Assembly: GCA_026008535.1 (NCBI GenBank)
Contig: BRKX01000002.1
Coordinates: 55,444,170-55,508,169, forward strand
From: Perilla frutescens
Lineage: Eukaryota; Streptophyta; Magnoliopsida; Lamiales; Lamiaceae
DNA: 64,000 nt
Direction of reading: 5' to 3'
In this document: positions 10,964 through 23,328 of the stretch, piece by piece
How the letters are laid out: each line of letters opens with the position of its first letter
How positions within the stretch are numbered: position 1 is the first letter of the stretch
The notes under the pieces: model-generated
Told to the model about the DNA's origin: nothing
What the model saw: the letters and a program-made list of their open reading frames with translations, nothing else
Databases searched by the model: none
Made by a program: the position numbers and the translations under genes

Positions 10964-13900
10964 TTAGAGAACACAAAGACCCAAGGAGGATCTTAGTGTT
11001 TCAAACCTTCTACTATCAAGTGCCTTTGTGAAGATGTCCGCAAGCTGGGCATCTGTTCCAACATATTCGATCACAAGGGATCCGTCTTCAACAAGCTCCC
11101 GGATGAAGTGGTGACGAATGTCTATGTGCTTTGTACGTGAGTGCTGAACTGGATTTTTCAAAATATTTATCGCACTCATATTGTCACAGTATATGGTAAG
11201 GACAGACTGTAGGATACCATAGTCATGCAGCATTTGTTTCATCCACAAAAGTTGAGTACAACAACTTCCAGCAGTGATATATTCTGCCTCAGCAGTAGAA
11301 AGCGAGATATAATTCTGTTTCTTGCTGAACCATGACACCATGTTATTTCCAAGGAAGAAACATCCTCCATAGGTACTCTTCCTATCTTCAGTACATCCTG
11401 CCCAATCTGCATCGCAAAACCCCACCAAGCTAGGGTTCGTATCATGGGAAAACCAAAGTCCCAACTTAGCAGTACCCTTTATGTACTTGATTATGTGCTT
11501 GACAGATTTCAATGTGACTTTCTTTGGGATAAGATTGGTACCGAGCACAAACTCCCATGCTGTAACATATGTCTGGCCTACTTGTTGTAAGGTAGAGCAG
11601 ACTCCCAATCATACTCCGGTACAAGGTTTGCTCAATAGCAACACCAGCTTCATCTTTTGACATCTTTGAAGATGTCCCCATCGGAGTTCTTTTCGGGCTG
11701 CAACTCTCTAAGCCAAATTTGCTGATTAAGTTCTTTGCATATTTCGTTTGAGATACAAAGATTCCATCATCCTTTTGCTTCACTTGAAGCCCCAAAAAGT
11801 AGGTTAGTTCACCTACAAGACTTATCTCAAATTCGGAAGTCATGTCCTTTACAAAGTCTTTCACCATTCTGTCCGAGACAGATCCAAAGACAATATCATC
11901 AACATAAATCTGAATAATGATCACGTCAGATTTTTCTCTCTTGATGAAGAGAGTTCTATTAGCTCCACCTCGAACGTATCCTTTCTCCAGTAGGAATTTG
12001 GTAAGTCTTTCGTACCAAGCTCGTGGAGCTTGTTTGAGACCGTAGAGGGCCTTCTTCAGTTTGTACACATACTCAGAATGGTACGGGTCTTCAAAGCCTT
12101 TGGGTTGGCTTACAAACACATCTCCAGATAAGTACCCATTTAAGAAAGCACTATTCACATCCATTTGGTACAATTTAAACTTCATCCAAGCAGCCATGGT
12201 GAGGAGCAATCTGACAGATTCAAGATGAGTAACTGGAGCGAACGTCTCGTCAAAATCCACACCTTCAACTTGGGAATAGCCTTGAGCCACAAGTCTTGTC
12301 TTATTTCTGGTTATGTTCCCTTCTTCATCGGTTTTATTTTTGAAGATCCACTTCGTGCCGATCACATTAACACCTTTAGGACACGGAGCCAAATCCCATA
12401 CTTCATTTCTTTCAAACTGCAAGAGCTCTTCTTGCATGGCATGAATCCATCGATCATCTAGTAAGGCCTCTTTAACGTTCTTGGGCTCAGTTGTACAAGT
12501 ATAGCAGACATTGGCAATCATCTCACGATAATTCTTTCGAACTCCTCTGGTTCTAACTCCTTCACTCACATCACCAATGATGTCTGCTGCAGAATGATGC
12601 TTCTGCACACCTTTTGAAGGTTTGAAGCTATCCAAGTTCTCGTTCCTCAACTCAGCCTGATCATTGTGTTCCGAACTGTCTAGAGTAGAAGCTGGCACAT
12701 GAGTTGTGACATCAACAATCTCCTCATCAATCCGGACAACAGGTTCTTCTAGATCATCTACAACAATATTGATGGACTCTATCACTGTCTTGGTCCTCTT
12801 GTTGAACACTCGATAGGCCCAGCTATTTCTTAAATATCCGAGAAAAATGCATTCATCTCCTTTGGCATCAAATTTTCCAAGCTGCTCTCAGTCTCTTAAC
12901 ATATAACAAGTACTTCCGAAGATGTGAAAGTACTTTAAGTTTGGTTTCTTCCCTTTCCAGAGCTCGTAGGGAGTAACTCTTGTCTTGGGTCTGAAATACA
13001 CCCGATTAATAACATGACATGATGTGTTCACAGCTTCAGCCCATAGATTGTCAGGGACAAATTTTGCCTTCAACATGACTCGACTCATTTCTTGAAGAGT
13101 CCGATTTTTCCTCTCAACAACACCATTTTGTTGAGGTGTTTTTGGTGTAGAAAACTCCTGAGCAATACCTCTTTCTTCAAAAAAACATTTGAAATAAGCA
13201 TTTTTAAATTCACGACCATGATCACTTCAAATTCTCATCACAACTGTTGCTTTCTCCACTTCGAGTTTGAGACAAAGATTTTTGAACGTCTCAAAATTTT
13301 CTCCCTTATCTCTAAGGAACTCCACCCAAGTGAATCGTGTGAAGTCATCCACACACACAAAAATAAACTTCCCCCGTCCAATACTTTCAGTTTGAACAGG
13401 CCCCATCAAATCCATATGCAACAACTCCAAAGCTTTTGAGGTGGTAATCTTCTTAACAGATTTGTGTGATGTATGAATCTGTTTTTCCACTTGACATGGT
13501 CCACAAATTTGACTACGATCAATATCAAACTTCGGGACTCCATTCACAGCTTCTGTCTTCATGAGACGTTGCATGTTTCTGTAACTCACATGGCCAAGCT
13601 TTTCATGCCATATGTTTGCTTCATCAAGCTGAGTTCTGAAGCAATTACCTTTCATGTTGAGAAGGTAACAATTGTCCCTTGATCTGTCTCCATCCATAAG
13701 CAGCACACATTCTTTGTTCTTCACAAGACATTTGTCTCTAGTAAAATGAACCAAGAGACCTTGATCGCAGAGTTGACTTATGCTAATTAAGTTAGCTTTT
13801 AGTCCTTCAACAAGCAGAACATCCTCCAAGTTGGGCATCCCTTCAATATTTAGATGACCACGGCCAAGAACTCTTCCCTTGACACCATCTCCAAAAGTAA

Positions 13901-14063
13901 CGGATTGATAAGAACAATCCTTTTGGATATTCTTCAGCATACTGACATCTCCAGTCATGTATCGCGAGCATCCGCTGTCAAAGTACCAGCTGCTCTTTGC
14001 ATGAATATTGAGGGCAGTGTGTACAACATAGTTTCTGTGATTGTTCCAGAATCTGTTCTGCAC
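10964..14063 (-). pseudogene. Sirevirus-type pol: protease, integrase, reverse transcriptase, RNase H
   Basis: From high to low coordinates, protease shows the WYFDSGC active-site triad (about 13975). The integrase zinc-binding region reads NIWHEKLGH, and the catalytic core keeps MDLMGP, SDHG and NGVVERKNRT, so all three DDE acids remain. Reverse transcriptase (12809-11466) has ALYGLKQAPRAWY and the YVDDIVFG catalytic loop. RNase H (11608-10964) has CDADWAG, AEAEY and TKHIDIRHHF. Stops at 13227-13229 (MRI then TGA) and 12888-12890 (MLRD then TGA), and a frameshift at 11466-11608, separate the domains, so no complete polyprotein can be made. Confidence 0.9.
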
Positions 14064-14096
14064 TGATTGTCTTCTAATATTCGGGTCATTGTGAGA

Positions 14097-15735
14097 TCAA
14101 CCTTTACTCCTCATTCTCCTAAGATCATTGATATAGTATCTATAGTATGGTCGAATGTGACCAGGCTTTTCACAGTAGTGGCAGACAACTCTAATCTTTC
14201 TAGGCTGGAACTTTTGAGGCTGTGGCTGCTTGCTTTCTGGTTTAAATTCAGGTTCTGGAACAGATTCATTATGCGTTCTAGATGATTGTCCTTGACAGAA
14301 ACGGTCAAAAATCTTCCCACCAGTATATCCAAGATCTGTATGGTCCTGTGGACTTTTTCCTTTAGAAAGGGTGTCATCGAGCTGAGATGATCCAGAATTC
14401 ATCATCTTGACAAGCTTCTTTAGATGAAGCAGTTCACCATTCTGAGAGTGAGAATTGTTTCTGGACTGTTGAAGATCATTCTGCACTTCACTGAGACGCA
14501 TGGATAGACTATCTCTTTCTTTAATGAGATCACCATTCTCTTTTATCAGCCCTTCATTGACTTTAACCACCACGATCCAGCTCTCATGAAGCTTTTTATA
14601 TATTTCTATGGCAGATTCTTCAGTGAATTCTTCATCATCACTGCATTCCGAAACATTGTCAATCTGTCTGTCAAAGATAGAATTAGGCACAGGTTCTTTG
14701 TGAGAATGTGTCATGAAAGAAATATGATTGCTCACGCATTCTTCATCACTCCCACTATTATCTGAATCATCACTTTCACTAAGAGTGGAACTGTAGGATT
14801 TGTTCTTCTTCTTTAGGGTGTTAGCACATTCAGCTTGATAGTGCCCAAGACCACCACATTCTCTACACTTGACCTCCTTCTATTCTTCTTCAATGGAATC
14901 TTTATCTTTAGATCTCCGAGGTTTGGAGAATCTGTTCTTGACAGAATTATTCTGTGAAGACTTCTCATAACGTTTGATAAATTTTGAGAAATTCTTTGTC
15001 AGAAGGGCAATTGACTCAGCCAGATCATTTTTATCAGAGACATTACTTGGAACATCAGAACTGGAGCCGGCTTGAAAAGCTATGCTTTTCTTCTGAACTA
15101 TCTCTTCATCTGTTAGTCCCATTTCAAAAGTCGTCAAGGACCCCATCAGCTCCTATAACTTCATCTCACTCATATCCTTGGCCTCTTTGATCACCGTGAC
15201 TTTATATGCGAATCTCTTGGGAAGAGATCGTAGAACTTTCCGCACCAGTTTCTCCTCAGAGATGGCATCACCAAGTGCAAAGCTTTCATTAGCTATGTCA
15301 CAAATCTTGGCGTTGAAATCAACAAGCTTTTCACCTTTATCCATTCGAAGGTTTTCAAATCTGGTAGTAAGGAGCTGCATACGAGATGCACAAACACTGC
15401 TTATTCCTTCGAAAGTAGTTTGAAGGATATCCCGTGCATCCTTTGCCTTGTCACATGTGGAGATGAGTTTGAACACATTCATGTCCACTGCAGAGAAAAT
15501 TACGTTCATGGCTTTAGCATTCAGCCCCATGATCTGATAATCAGTATCGTCAAACTCTTCTTCTGGCTTCAGCACCGCTTTGCCTTTCTCATCCTTCTTG
15601 ATATGAGGCTTCCACCCTTCAGTCACCATCTTCTAGGCACGCTCATCAATTGAGCGAATGAAATCTGTCATACGAGCTTTCCAATAGGCATAGTTATTGC
15701 CATCAAGGAGCGGAGGTCACACTATCGATGCTCAT
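14097..15735 (-). pseudogene. Sirevirus-type gag
   Basis: The gag start is near 15735. A frameshift follows within about 30 nt, before DGNNYAYWKARMTDFI, the conserved copia gag N-terminus. A TAG replaces Trp near 15634 and another TAG follows MSEMKL at 15153. The nucleocapsid zinc knuckle CRECGGLGHYQAEC (near 14870-14825) is intact. A second knuckle before protease, CHYCEKPGHIRPYY, has lost its last Cys to Tyr. The segment 14735-14400 is coiled-coil-like (repeated Leu, Glu and Lys). Gag forms the particle that packages element RNA; this copy is dead. Confidence 0.85.
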
Positions 15736-15811
15736 TTTTTCATCGAGTCCATCTCAGCAAAAACAACACAAGAACATGGATTAATACCCTAAGATCAACC
15801 CTGAATACAGG

Positions 15812-15829
15812 CAACCCGCTTTGATACCA
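15812..15829 (-). other. Primer-binding site (initiator tRNA-Met)
   Basis: On the minus strand, TGGTATCAAAGCGGGTTG starts 2 nt inside the 5' LTR. It matches the plant initiator-Met primer site TGGTATCAGAGC with one mismatch. Confidence 0.8.
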
Positions 15830-15831
15830 AT

Positions 15832-16742
15832 TGAAAAACAGTAATCCGTGCTTATACGAGTTTTAGTTAACTGTTTAAAAACTGTTCTGTGATATGTGTG
15901 GGACAGATGCAAGAGCATAAAATAATAAAGTAGTAAAACACACGAGATGATAACCCAGTTCGGTTCAAACAGCCTACTCTGGGGGGATTGCTCCCAAACT
16001 TGAAGTTCCGACTGTTACTCCTTCGAAGAGTGTATTATGGATCTTACACATACAAGCCTCCCGCCTTATGTCACCCGTTCTTCTCTTCGAACTCTTTCGC
16101 TAGCTGAAAGTTGTAAGATCTCCTTACAACCGTGACACTAGACTCCCTCTAGCTACCCACGACTTCAACTTACAATCTCTCTCGAGATTGCGTATAAAAC
16201 TGAAATAAAAATCCTCTCACGTGTTTCACTCGTAAACACTCAAAACTAGCCTATCACGTTGAACGTTTTAATGAACAACTACTAGTTACAAAAATGACCA
16301 CAAACTGATTCTAACACTAGAATCTAAACAAAATATAAGTGGTATCGATTGCTCCTCAATTCAGTCTTCATATAGGCGTCGATCTTCATCCGTCGCCAAC
16401 ATGGTAAGAAGATTGTGGTTTGTGGCCTTCCATACGTGTGTAGATACTCTCCAAGTGTAGTAGGGTTAATTCAGCACTAGATCTACACCATAAGGCAGAA
16501 AAACGAATATATCTTGACCTTCTAAATGAATTCGGCGCAAGATCTTTCCAACAAAGAAACTGCCATAAATAGAGTGTCCCTGGTTCTGTCTGGGACAAAC
16601 TCTGGAACAGTTCACCAACTGTTCTTTCTTTTCTTGCACAGCGGAAAACAAATCTTCGTGGGACATACACAGACACACATTGTCGAACATATCTCGCCAA
16701 TTCAACAACACAAAAACTTAGTGCATGACGGTGGCACTAACA
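15832..16742 (-). repeat. 5' LTR of the Sirevirus-type element
   Basis: It is 911 bp with intact TG...CA ends (minus strand TGTTAGTGCC...ACTGTTTTTCA). It is the promoter copy of the pair and is followed by AAATC, the target duplication. Confidence 0.92.
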
Positions 16743-16747
16743 AAATC

Positions 16748-17161
16748 AATCCCCTGCTAAATAATTAGCTCGTCTATCAATTCAACTTCTGGAATAGTAC
16801 TCAAATTTGGGAGCTCCTTTAGTATTGATTGATCTTCAAGAGTAACTTCAACTTACTTTCTCTGCAGTTGAGAGCTCATTTGGTGATAATTGTGCTTCAA
16901 GATTTTCTTTGAAATGAGTTCTAAAACTATCTTCGTATTGATATCTTCCAAAACGAAGAAGCACTTTCTTCATGAAATCTGCCCATGTAGTCAACAATAT
17001 TTTGCTCTTCATCCATTGATACCATTCAGACCCTTCTCCAGCCATGTTGAAGGCTATTAGTCACACTCGTTGCTCATCATAAATACAATGAAAATCAAAG
17101 TATTCTTCAGCTCAATGGATCCAATTAATGAATCAATACCATCAAAGTAAGGAAACTCTAT
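16748..17161 (-). pseudogene. Gypsy gag remnant
   Basis: The minus strand encodes EFPYFDG, then a slightly frame-broken stretch, then MAGEGSEWYQWMKSK and FMKKVLLRFGRYQYEDSF. These are the hallmark motifs of the Ty3/gypsy gag core (PF03732-like). The match starts abruptly at about 17161, where CACTA-like sequence begins, and ends at the Sirevirus target site. It is on the same strand as the pol remnant at 6787-7194 and fits between the two gypsy LTRs. Confidence 0.7.
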
Positions 17162-17825
17162 CAATACAAGAAAAGTACAAACTGGCGGCGGAATTTTCCG
17201 TTGCCCTAAACTCGAATTTCGTTGACAATTGAACGGTGACGGAATGGCGATGGAAAATGCTCGTCTCCTAAATCTAGTCGCTAAAAAGAAGGCGACAGAA
17301 TTGTTCCGTCGTCACTCATAGCGACGGAATTTTCCGTCGCCATAAACTGTCGTGTGAAATGGTCGCCAATTTAAGGTGACGGACCAGGCGACGGAATTGT
17401 GGTGACGAACAAGGCAACGGAATTGTTCTGTCGCCAAATAAAAAATTATTTTAATTAAAAACATTAGAAAAATCGGGCCATGGAACATTTTCGTCGCCGA
17501 TTTTTTTTTTAATTTTTAATTCATTTTTTTTAATTCCCTTTTCTTTTTAAATATTTATCGGTACTCAAATATAATAAAAGATCATAAAACTAAAAAATAA
17601 AAATCACCAAATAAGCGACTTTTTTATTTTGTCCGTCGTCTTTTGTGGCGACGAAATTGTTCCGTCGTCAAATAAAAATTATTTTAATTAAAAAAATCGA
17701 AAAAATCAGGCGACAGAACGTTTCTATCGCCAGTTATTTTTAAAATTTTTAATTCACTTTTTTTATTTTTTATTTTTAATTCCTTTTTCTTTTTAAATAT
17801 TTATCGGTACCCAAATATAATAAAA

Positions 17826-17835
17826 GATCATAAAA

Positions 17836-17873
<38 letters not shown>
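17826..17873. repeat. TA microsatellite
   Basis: This is an uninterrupted TA run of about 20 units. Confidence 0.9.
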
Positions 17874-17874
<1 letters not shown>

Positions 17875-17969
17875 GCACATCAGAACATATAATTTAATAC
17901 AAATGTATAATACATACATATATAGTAAAAGTGTAGCATAATAATAGTAATAATGTATCTGAGTCAATA

Positions 17970-18480
17970 CAACTAGGACTTCGACCCGCCATCAAGCCCT
18001 CCGGATCCGTTACCAGTACCGTCCGACTGGTGACTGAGAAGCTGCTAAAGCAGAGACTCCATCATGGCCTGCTTCTCCAACACCTGCTGCATAGTGCCCT
18101 GTACCCAGCTTCTCATCCATCTATGCCTGTATCTCAGCCAGTCTCGCATCGAGCTCTGCCTGGTGTACAGCGACCCTGATCTCTGGCTCGATGACGATGA
18201 GGATCCTCCAACTCTAGAAGTGCGACGAATGACAGGGGCCATGTTCCCCAGCCCGATAGCGTGCCCCTTCTTGTCAGGCGTTAGCGCGAACCTCAAATAG
18301 ATTTCTATAAGGCCTATTTTTACATTTTGCACATGGACACTTTATATTTTCCCCATCTAAAAATGCTGGATGGCTAGTGACAAAGTCAATAAAACTTTCT
18401 ATCTTATTTGCAAATTCTAACAAAGCAGATCCATCGCGACTCCGTTGATACATTCAAGCTCGACTAGGAACTCGATTCAT
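17970..18480 (-). pseudogene. CACTA TNP2 transposase remnant
   Basis: On the minus strand, residues MNRVPSRA, a stop in place of the usual Trp, then MYQRSRDG and IKCPCAKCKN match the transposase-associated domain (PF13963-like) at the N-terminus of TNP2 proteins, including its CxC-x2-C metal-binding cluster. It is followed almost directly by a Ser-rich, basic stretch (PVIRRTSRVGGSSSSSSQ) and a Met/Gln-rich tail like the C-terminal end. The catalytic middle is missing, so this is an internally deleted copy. Confidence 0.6.
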
Positions 18481-18603
18481 ACTTGCCTAAATTATAAAAG
18501 TAATTATGAAAAAAAATCGACAGTATAACGACGTGAAACTTATATTTTGACCTTGTCATCGATGTAACTTAACTATGTTCATTAACTAGCTGATACCAAA
18601 CAC

Positions 18604-18740
18604 CAGAGGGATCCATGGGCCCTCATCTCAATCTAACTACGTACAATTAATATAGAGGGGTCCAGGGGCCCTCGTTCTATTTAACTACGTACAATTAATA
18701 TAGAGGAGTCCAAAGGCCCTCGTCCGATTTAACTACCATG
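18604..18740. repeat. Three-copy minisatellite, about 48 bp unit
   Basis: Units start at about 18604, 18653 and 18701. Each contains GAGG, a GGGCCCTC-like core and a TTTAACTAC block. Confidence 0.75.
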
Positions 18741-19547
18741 CTTTAATAAATTCAAATAACATGCTTTAATAAATTCAAATAACATGTTTTAAGTAACTAC
18801 AAAATTATAAATAATGGAAATATAATTAATTAATTGTTAATAAAATAAAGTATTTCACGATAGGCCTATCTAACTTTAATTCATAGTAGCTAGAAATTAC
18901 ATCTAATTCATTTAAAAATGGAAAATGGACACACGAATTCCCTATTATATCCATGTTTCATCTAAATTGAAATATGATCAGTTTCTTTTTGTTTTTTGAG
19001 ATAATATCAATTTCCAATATACTTAATAAGGATATATATAGTTCCCTAAATATATTAGTGGAAATCTCTATTATTTTTTATCAGTAAAAAGAAAAAAAAT
19101 CCCTTTCAATTCGTTCTTGTGTATCATGTAAAATAAATTAACTAAATCAACTCCCATTATTATGAAATTGTATTATGATTAATGTATTATTATTCCATAT
19201 GATTTTCAGCTTCATGCAATTGCAACAACCGGGAAAGGAAGGGAATGAAACCAAAATGAAAATTAGTATTTTTTCTTGACATGATCTACAATTTCGGAAT
19301 TAATTTTACAAACTGTCCAAGTGCGACCACTTAACCGTGTGATACTATAAATTAAAGATTAACACAAGAGCTTTATCTATTATTCAAATCTGGCATACAC
19401 GTTCTTTGCTACCCAATCCATTGAATCCTTCTCTTCCTCATACTATTGAAACTAATAATTAACCAGTTATTCATTTGAAACTAATTAACAAGCATGGATT
19501 AAATTTAAAAAAAACTTGAGGGCAGTTATTGGCGACAGCAGGCGACG
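18741..19547. other. AT-rich interior of the outer CACTA element
   Basis: No coding block was recognised. The segment ends with GGCGACAGCAGGCG just before the nested CACTA insertion. Confidence 0.4.
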
Positions 19548-19689
19548 CACTACAAAAAAATTACGATCTAGCGACGGGGTTTTCTGTCGCTATACCCGTC
19601 GCTAAACTCTGTACCGACGGGAAAATCCCCGTCGCTAATCATGCGCGACGGTGGTTCGTCTGTCGCCAGGACTTAGCAATGGGAAATCG

Positions 19690-20045
19690 CCCAAGCCCAT
19701 CGAGAATAATTGTGTATAATATGCACCTAAGAGAATTCGAACCTGTGACCTCTAGGATGAAAGGTCCGCACCCAAGCCCATCGAGAATAATTGTGTATAA
19801 TATGCACCTAAGAGGAATAATTGTGCATAATATGCACCTTAGCAATGGGAAATCACCCAAGCCCGCCCAAGCCCATCAAGAATAATTGTGTATAATATGC
19901 ACCTAAGAGGATTCGAACATGTGACCTCTAGGATGAAAGGTCCGCGCCGAAGCCCATCGAGAATAATTGTGTATAATATGCACGTAAGATGATTCGAACC
20001 TGTGACCTCCTAGAAGGAGGGCCAAGCACATATCCATTGGGGCAA
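19690..20045 (-). repeat. tRNA-derived SINE-like sequence with multiplied tail
   Basis: On the minus strand, CCAATGGATATGTGCTTGG (20021-20040) resembles a pol III A box and GGTTCGAATC (19991-20000) is a canonical B box, at tRNA-like spacing. Downstream, an about 80-90 bp segment with TGCATATTATACACAATTA and CTCGATGGGCTT is repeated about four times, some copies again including a GGTTCGAAT B box. This fits a SINE whose body was tandemly amplified. No full tRNA gene is formed. Confidence 0.5.
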
Positions 20046-20187
20046 GTTCAATTGATGTTATATTGATAGTTTAAATAATATATATACTTATACGATTTTT
20101 TCATAATTTATTTTTGTTTATCTCTATAAATTAAAAGTGTTATATTATTATTAATATATTTATATCTATTTGTGCACATATATATAT

Positions 20188-21760
20188 AGGGGATGATTCT
20201 AGTGTAAACCATCCCTGGTGTGTAAACTGTAAACCAATCTCCAACCACACATCCATCAAAATCCAATGGTCAAGATTTGGTCAAAGGGGCGGTGGCATTC
20301 CTGTAAATAAAGGGAACTTCAAAAAATGCGGTGGCATTTCGGTAATTTTTGCGTTTAGGTTAAAATTAAAAAAAAAAGAAGAAAAAATCGGACTTTCAGG
20401 ATGCAGGCTAATGAAGACACAATCATATGCTGACGAATGCATAATCATATGCTAACGAAGTAGAATTATTTCATGCACAACTCCTAACTTTAAACACAAA
20501 ACTGATTTTGTTAGGAAATTATTAAATGACGACTTTTATATGGTTGGAAAGCTAGTCAAGTCTAATTTTCAACAAAAAATAATTTCAAAAAAATATGAAT
20601 CGTGGACAAAGTTATATTTGTTTGATTGAAGGTTGTTAGTTGCCTTATTTGGCTTCAATCCACAACATTATTGTTTTTGTTAGCATTGCGTATAACATTT
20701 CTTTAGCATTACATAATACTTCTGTTAGCATACGACATTGCTAACAACAACAAATGATAAAATTCAATAAAGTTAAATTGTTAAACTCTAAAATTGATGT
20801 GATAGCAATATAACTAATCATGATGCTAGCGAATCATCTGTCATATGCTAACGAATCATGATGGATGTTATACATTAATAATACACATGCAACATTAAAC
20901 ACATATGATTCTATTATCAGATATAATTATACTACATTAGCATTATTATAATATTTTAGCTTGCATATGTCAATGCTAACATTAGTAGTGCATTAACATT
21001 CTCATATAAAAAATCTCTTAATGCATTAATGTATTGTTCATTGTGAATATAATTGATACTAATGAATTATTTCTTATATGCTAATGAAACACATCCTAAT
21101 TGAGATTGAATAAACATTTATAATAATATAATTGATGTCAGTGAGGCATATATTAATTGAAATGTAATAAATATTTACAGTAATATAGTCAATGCTAATG
21201 AAATATTTGACATATGCTAACGAAGCATTTGTCATATGCTAATGAAACATTTTTTATATGCTAACGAAGCATGCCTAATTACGATTAAATAAATCTTTAT
21301 CGCAATATAACTGATGCTGACGAAACATTTGCCATATGCTAACGAAACATATGTCGTATGCTAACGAAGTATTCTGAGCTTGAATACGCGTGAAAAATGA
21401 AACTTTTGTATTTTTCATCCATATTTTTCCAAATAAACATATGCTTCACTGATCTTAAATGAAAGAGGATTAAAAGACCTTTAATTTGATATATTATTTA
21501 CGTTAATCCGATGAAAAACGAGCAAGTTATGATCGTTCGAAGTTTTTAAGATTTTTTTTAGATGCTGAGTTAACATGACATCAGCTTTTTTTCAACAAAC
21601 AGACGAAAATACCCCCATAGACTGAAAAAAGTAGCGAAAATAACAAAAATGCCACCGCATGTTTGATTAAATCTGGAGTGCATATTTTTATTAAATGTGT
21701 GGTGATAGATTGGTTTACAGTTTACACACAAGGGAATGGTTTACATTTGATCCATTCCCT
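20188..21760. mobile_element. Long-TIR element with GCTAACGAA repeats, in a TA microsatellite (family member A)
   Basis: The ends are imperfect inverted repeats of about 110 bp (left AGGGGATG...GTGTAAACTGTAAACCAATC, right its inverse). TATATATA lies on both flanks, so an 8-10 bp duplication cannot be told from the repeat. The interior contains many copies of ATGCTAAYGAARCAT in both orientations and no transposase. It shares an about 200-bp internal segment with 58570-58780. Confidence 0.6.
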
Positions 21761-21764
21761 ATAT

Positions 21765-21795
<31 letters not shown>

Positions 21796-22690
21796 ATATT
21801 GATATTATATTATATTATATATCTGTATATAAGAACTATAATTTAAGGTGATGCTTATTAAGTATCCATGCATATAAAAATTATATCTCTAATATAAATT
21901 TAATATGGAGAAAGATTATAGAAGTTTTTAATTAAATTATTTTAAAAATTATATATATATATATATCATGGTGAAAATGTGGTTAAATAGTCTTACTTTG
22001 TGTTTCATACTAAATATCACAATGAATTAAATTATTTTTACTTACATAATAAATAACTTTAGTTTATAATTAAAAATTGAAATCCATTACATACTTTATT
22101 ATGTATACATTTTCATAGTATACATTTTCATAGTATATTTTAGTTTGTTAACGTATACATTTTCATAGTATATTATGTATACATTTTCATAGTATATTTT
22201 AAATATATAATAATATACTAATTAATTTATTTATAAGAATAGTAATAAAGCTAATTTGTATAGATTTGTATTTAATAAGGAAATAATACAAATTTAAAGA
22301 TGTGATATTAATAAATGTGTATAATTGCGATATTATTTTTTCAAAAATTAAAATAAATGAATAAAAATATAAAAATGATTTTAATAGAGAGAATATTTGT
22401 ATTAGAATAGATTGAAATCATATTTAATTATTTTAAAAATAATTAAATAAAATTTGAAAAATAAATAAAAATTAAAAAAAAAAATAGCTACGGGGGTTCC
22501 CGTCGCTAGATTTATAAAAATAATGATATATTAAAGTTTTAAAATCTAGCTACGGGATTCCCCGTCGCTAGAATTAGTGACGGAAAACCCCGTTGCTAAT
22601 CCTGTCGCAAGATTTTCTGTCGCTAGTGGCGACCCGTGTCGGCCCCGTCGCTAATTCCCGTCGCTCGAATGAACTTTTTTTGTAGTGACG

Positions 22691-22700
22691 GCGGTAGGTG

Positions 22701-22733
<33 letters not shown>

Positions 22734-23225
22734 CGGGGGGCTCGGCGCGACAGAGGGCTAGGGCGGGGGGTCGGCGGGGGGATAGCTTCGTCGGCGACAG
22801 GGGGTTAGGGCTCATCTCGCGGTAGGGGGGGCTCGATTCGCGGCAGAAAATTGGAGAAGAAGGCTGTATCGCGATTATTAACAGACCGGACGACGGAATT
22901 GGCGACAGACCAATTCCGTCGCCCGTTAAATTATTTTTTTTAAAAAAAATAATATCCCGAAATTGGTGACGGAATTTTCTAAAATTTCGTCGCCAAATCC
23001 GTCGCCCTTTGTGGGCGGGAATTAATTTTTTTTCAATTTTTAACTTTTTACTAAATAATTAATTAATGTAACAATATATATATATATATGAACCATATAC
23101 TATTAACATTTTAATTTAATAAAATAAAAAAATATAATTTATAATATGGAATTATTAATTCAATTGACATATTTGGTTTAGAATAGTCCAAAAATTGTAA
23201 ACATCATATACTATTAATAATTTAA
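22691..23225. other. GC-rich CACTA interior with subterminal repeats
   Basis: A GA run (22703-22733) and an unusually GC-rich stretch (about 22734-22860) precede GCGACGGAATT-type repeats (22875-23000). This resembles the 5' region of the outer CACTA element. No gene is seen. Confidence 0.4.
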
Positions 23226-23328
23226 GGGCAAAATTCATATAAATCCCCTGTGTTTTCCCGAAAATTCAAAAAACCCCCTGTGTTTTATAAATAGTCGAAA
23301 ACCCCCATATGTTATTGAAAAATACATC
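23226..23328 (+). repeat. MULE left terminal inverted repeat
   Basis: It pairs with 28392-28494. It contains two runs of the CCCCTGTGTTTT type. Confidence 0.9.

Larger units (their letters stand above)
7195..16742 (-). mobile_element. Sirevirus-type Ty1/copia retrotransposon, 9548 bp, degenerate
   Basis: Two LTRs of exactly 911 bp (7195-8105 and 15832-16742) bound the element. AAATC occurs on both sides (7190-7194 and 16743-16747), giving a perfect 5-bp target duplication. Reading on the minus strand the order is LTR, primer-binding site, gag, protease, integrase, reverse transcriptase, RNase H, an extra 3' reading frame, polypurine tract, LTR. The copia gene order plus the extra downstream frame is characteristic of the Sirevirus lineage. 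By hand the LTRs differ at about 40 of 911 positions, mostly C/T and G/A transitions, with no indels. Several in-frame stops (TGG to TAG and CGA to TGA) and frameshifts show it cannot produce its own proteins. Confidence 0.93.
19548..22687. mobile_element. Non-autonomous CACTA element, 3140 bp
   Basis: The left end CACTACAAAAAAATT and right end TTTTTTTTGTAGTG are inverted. The 3-bp target duplication ACG is exact (19545-19547 and 22688-22690). Subterminal GCGACGGG/CCGTCGCT repeats occur inside both ends. No transposase is present; the interior holds a SINE-like array and a further inverted-repeat element. Confidence 0.9.

Noticed and set aside
18064..18300. Open frame of 78 codons on the plus strand
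   Set aside because: It is antisense to the CACTA transposase remnant.
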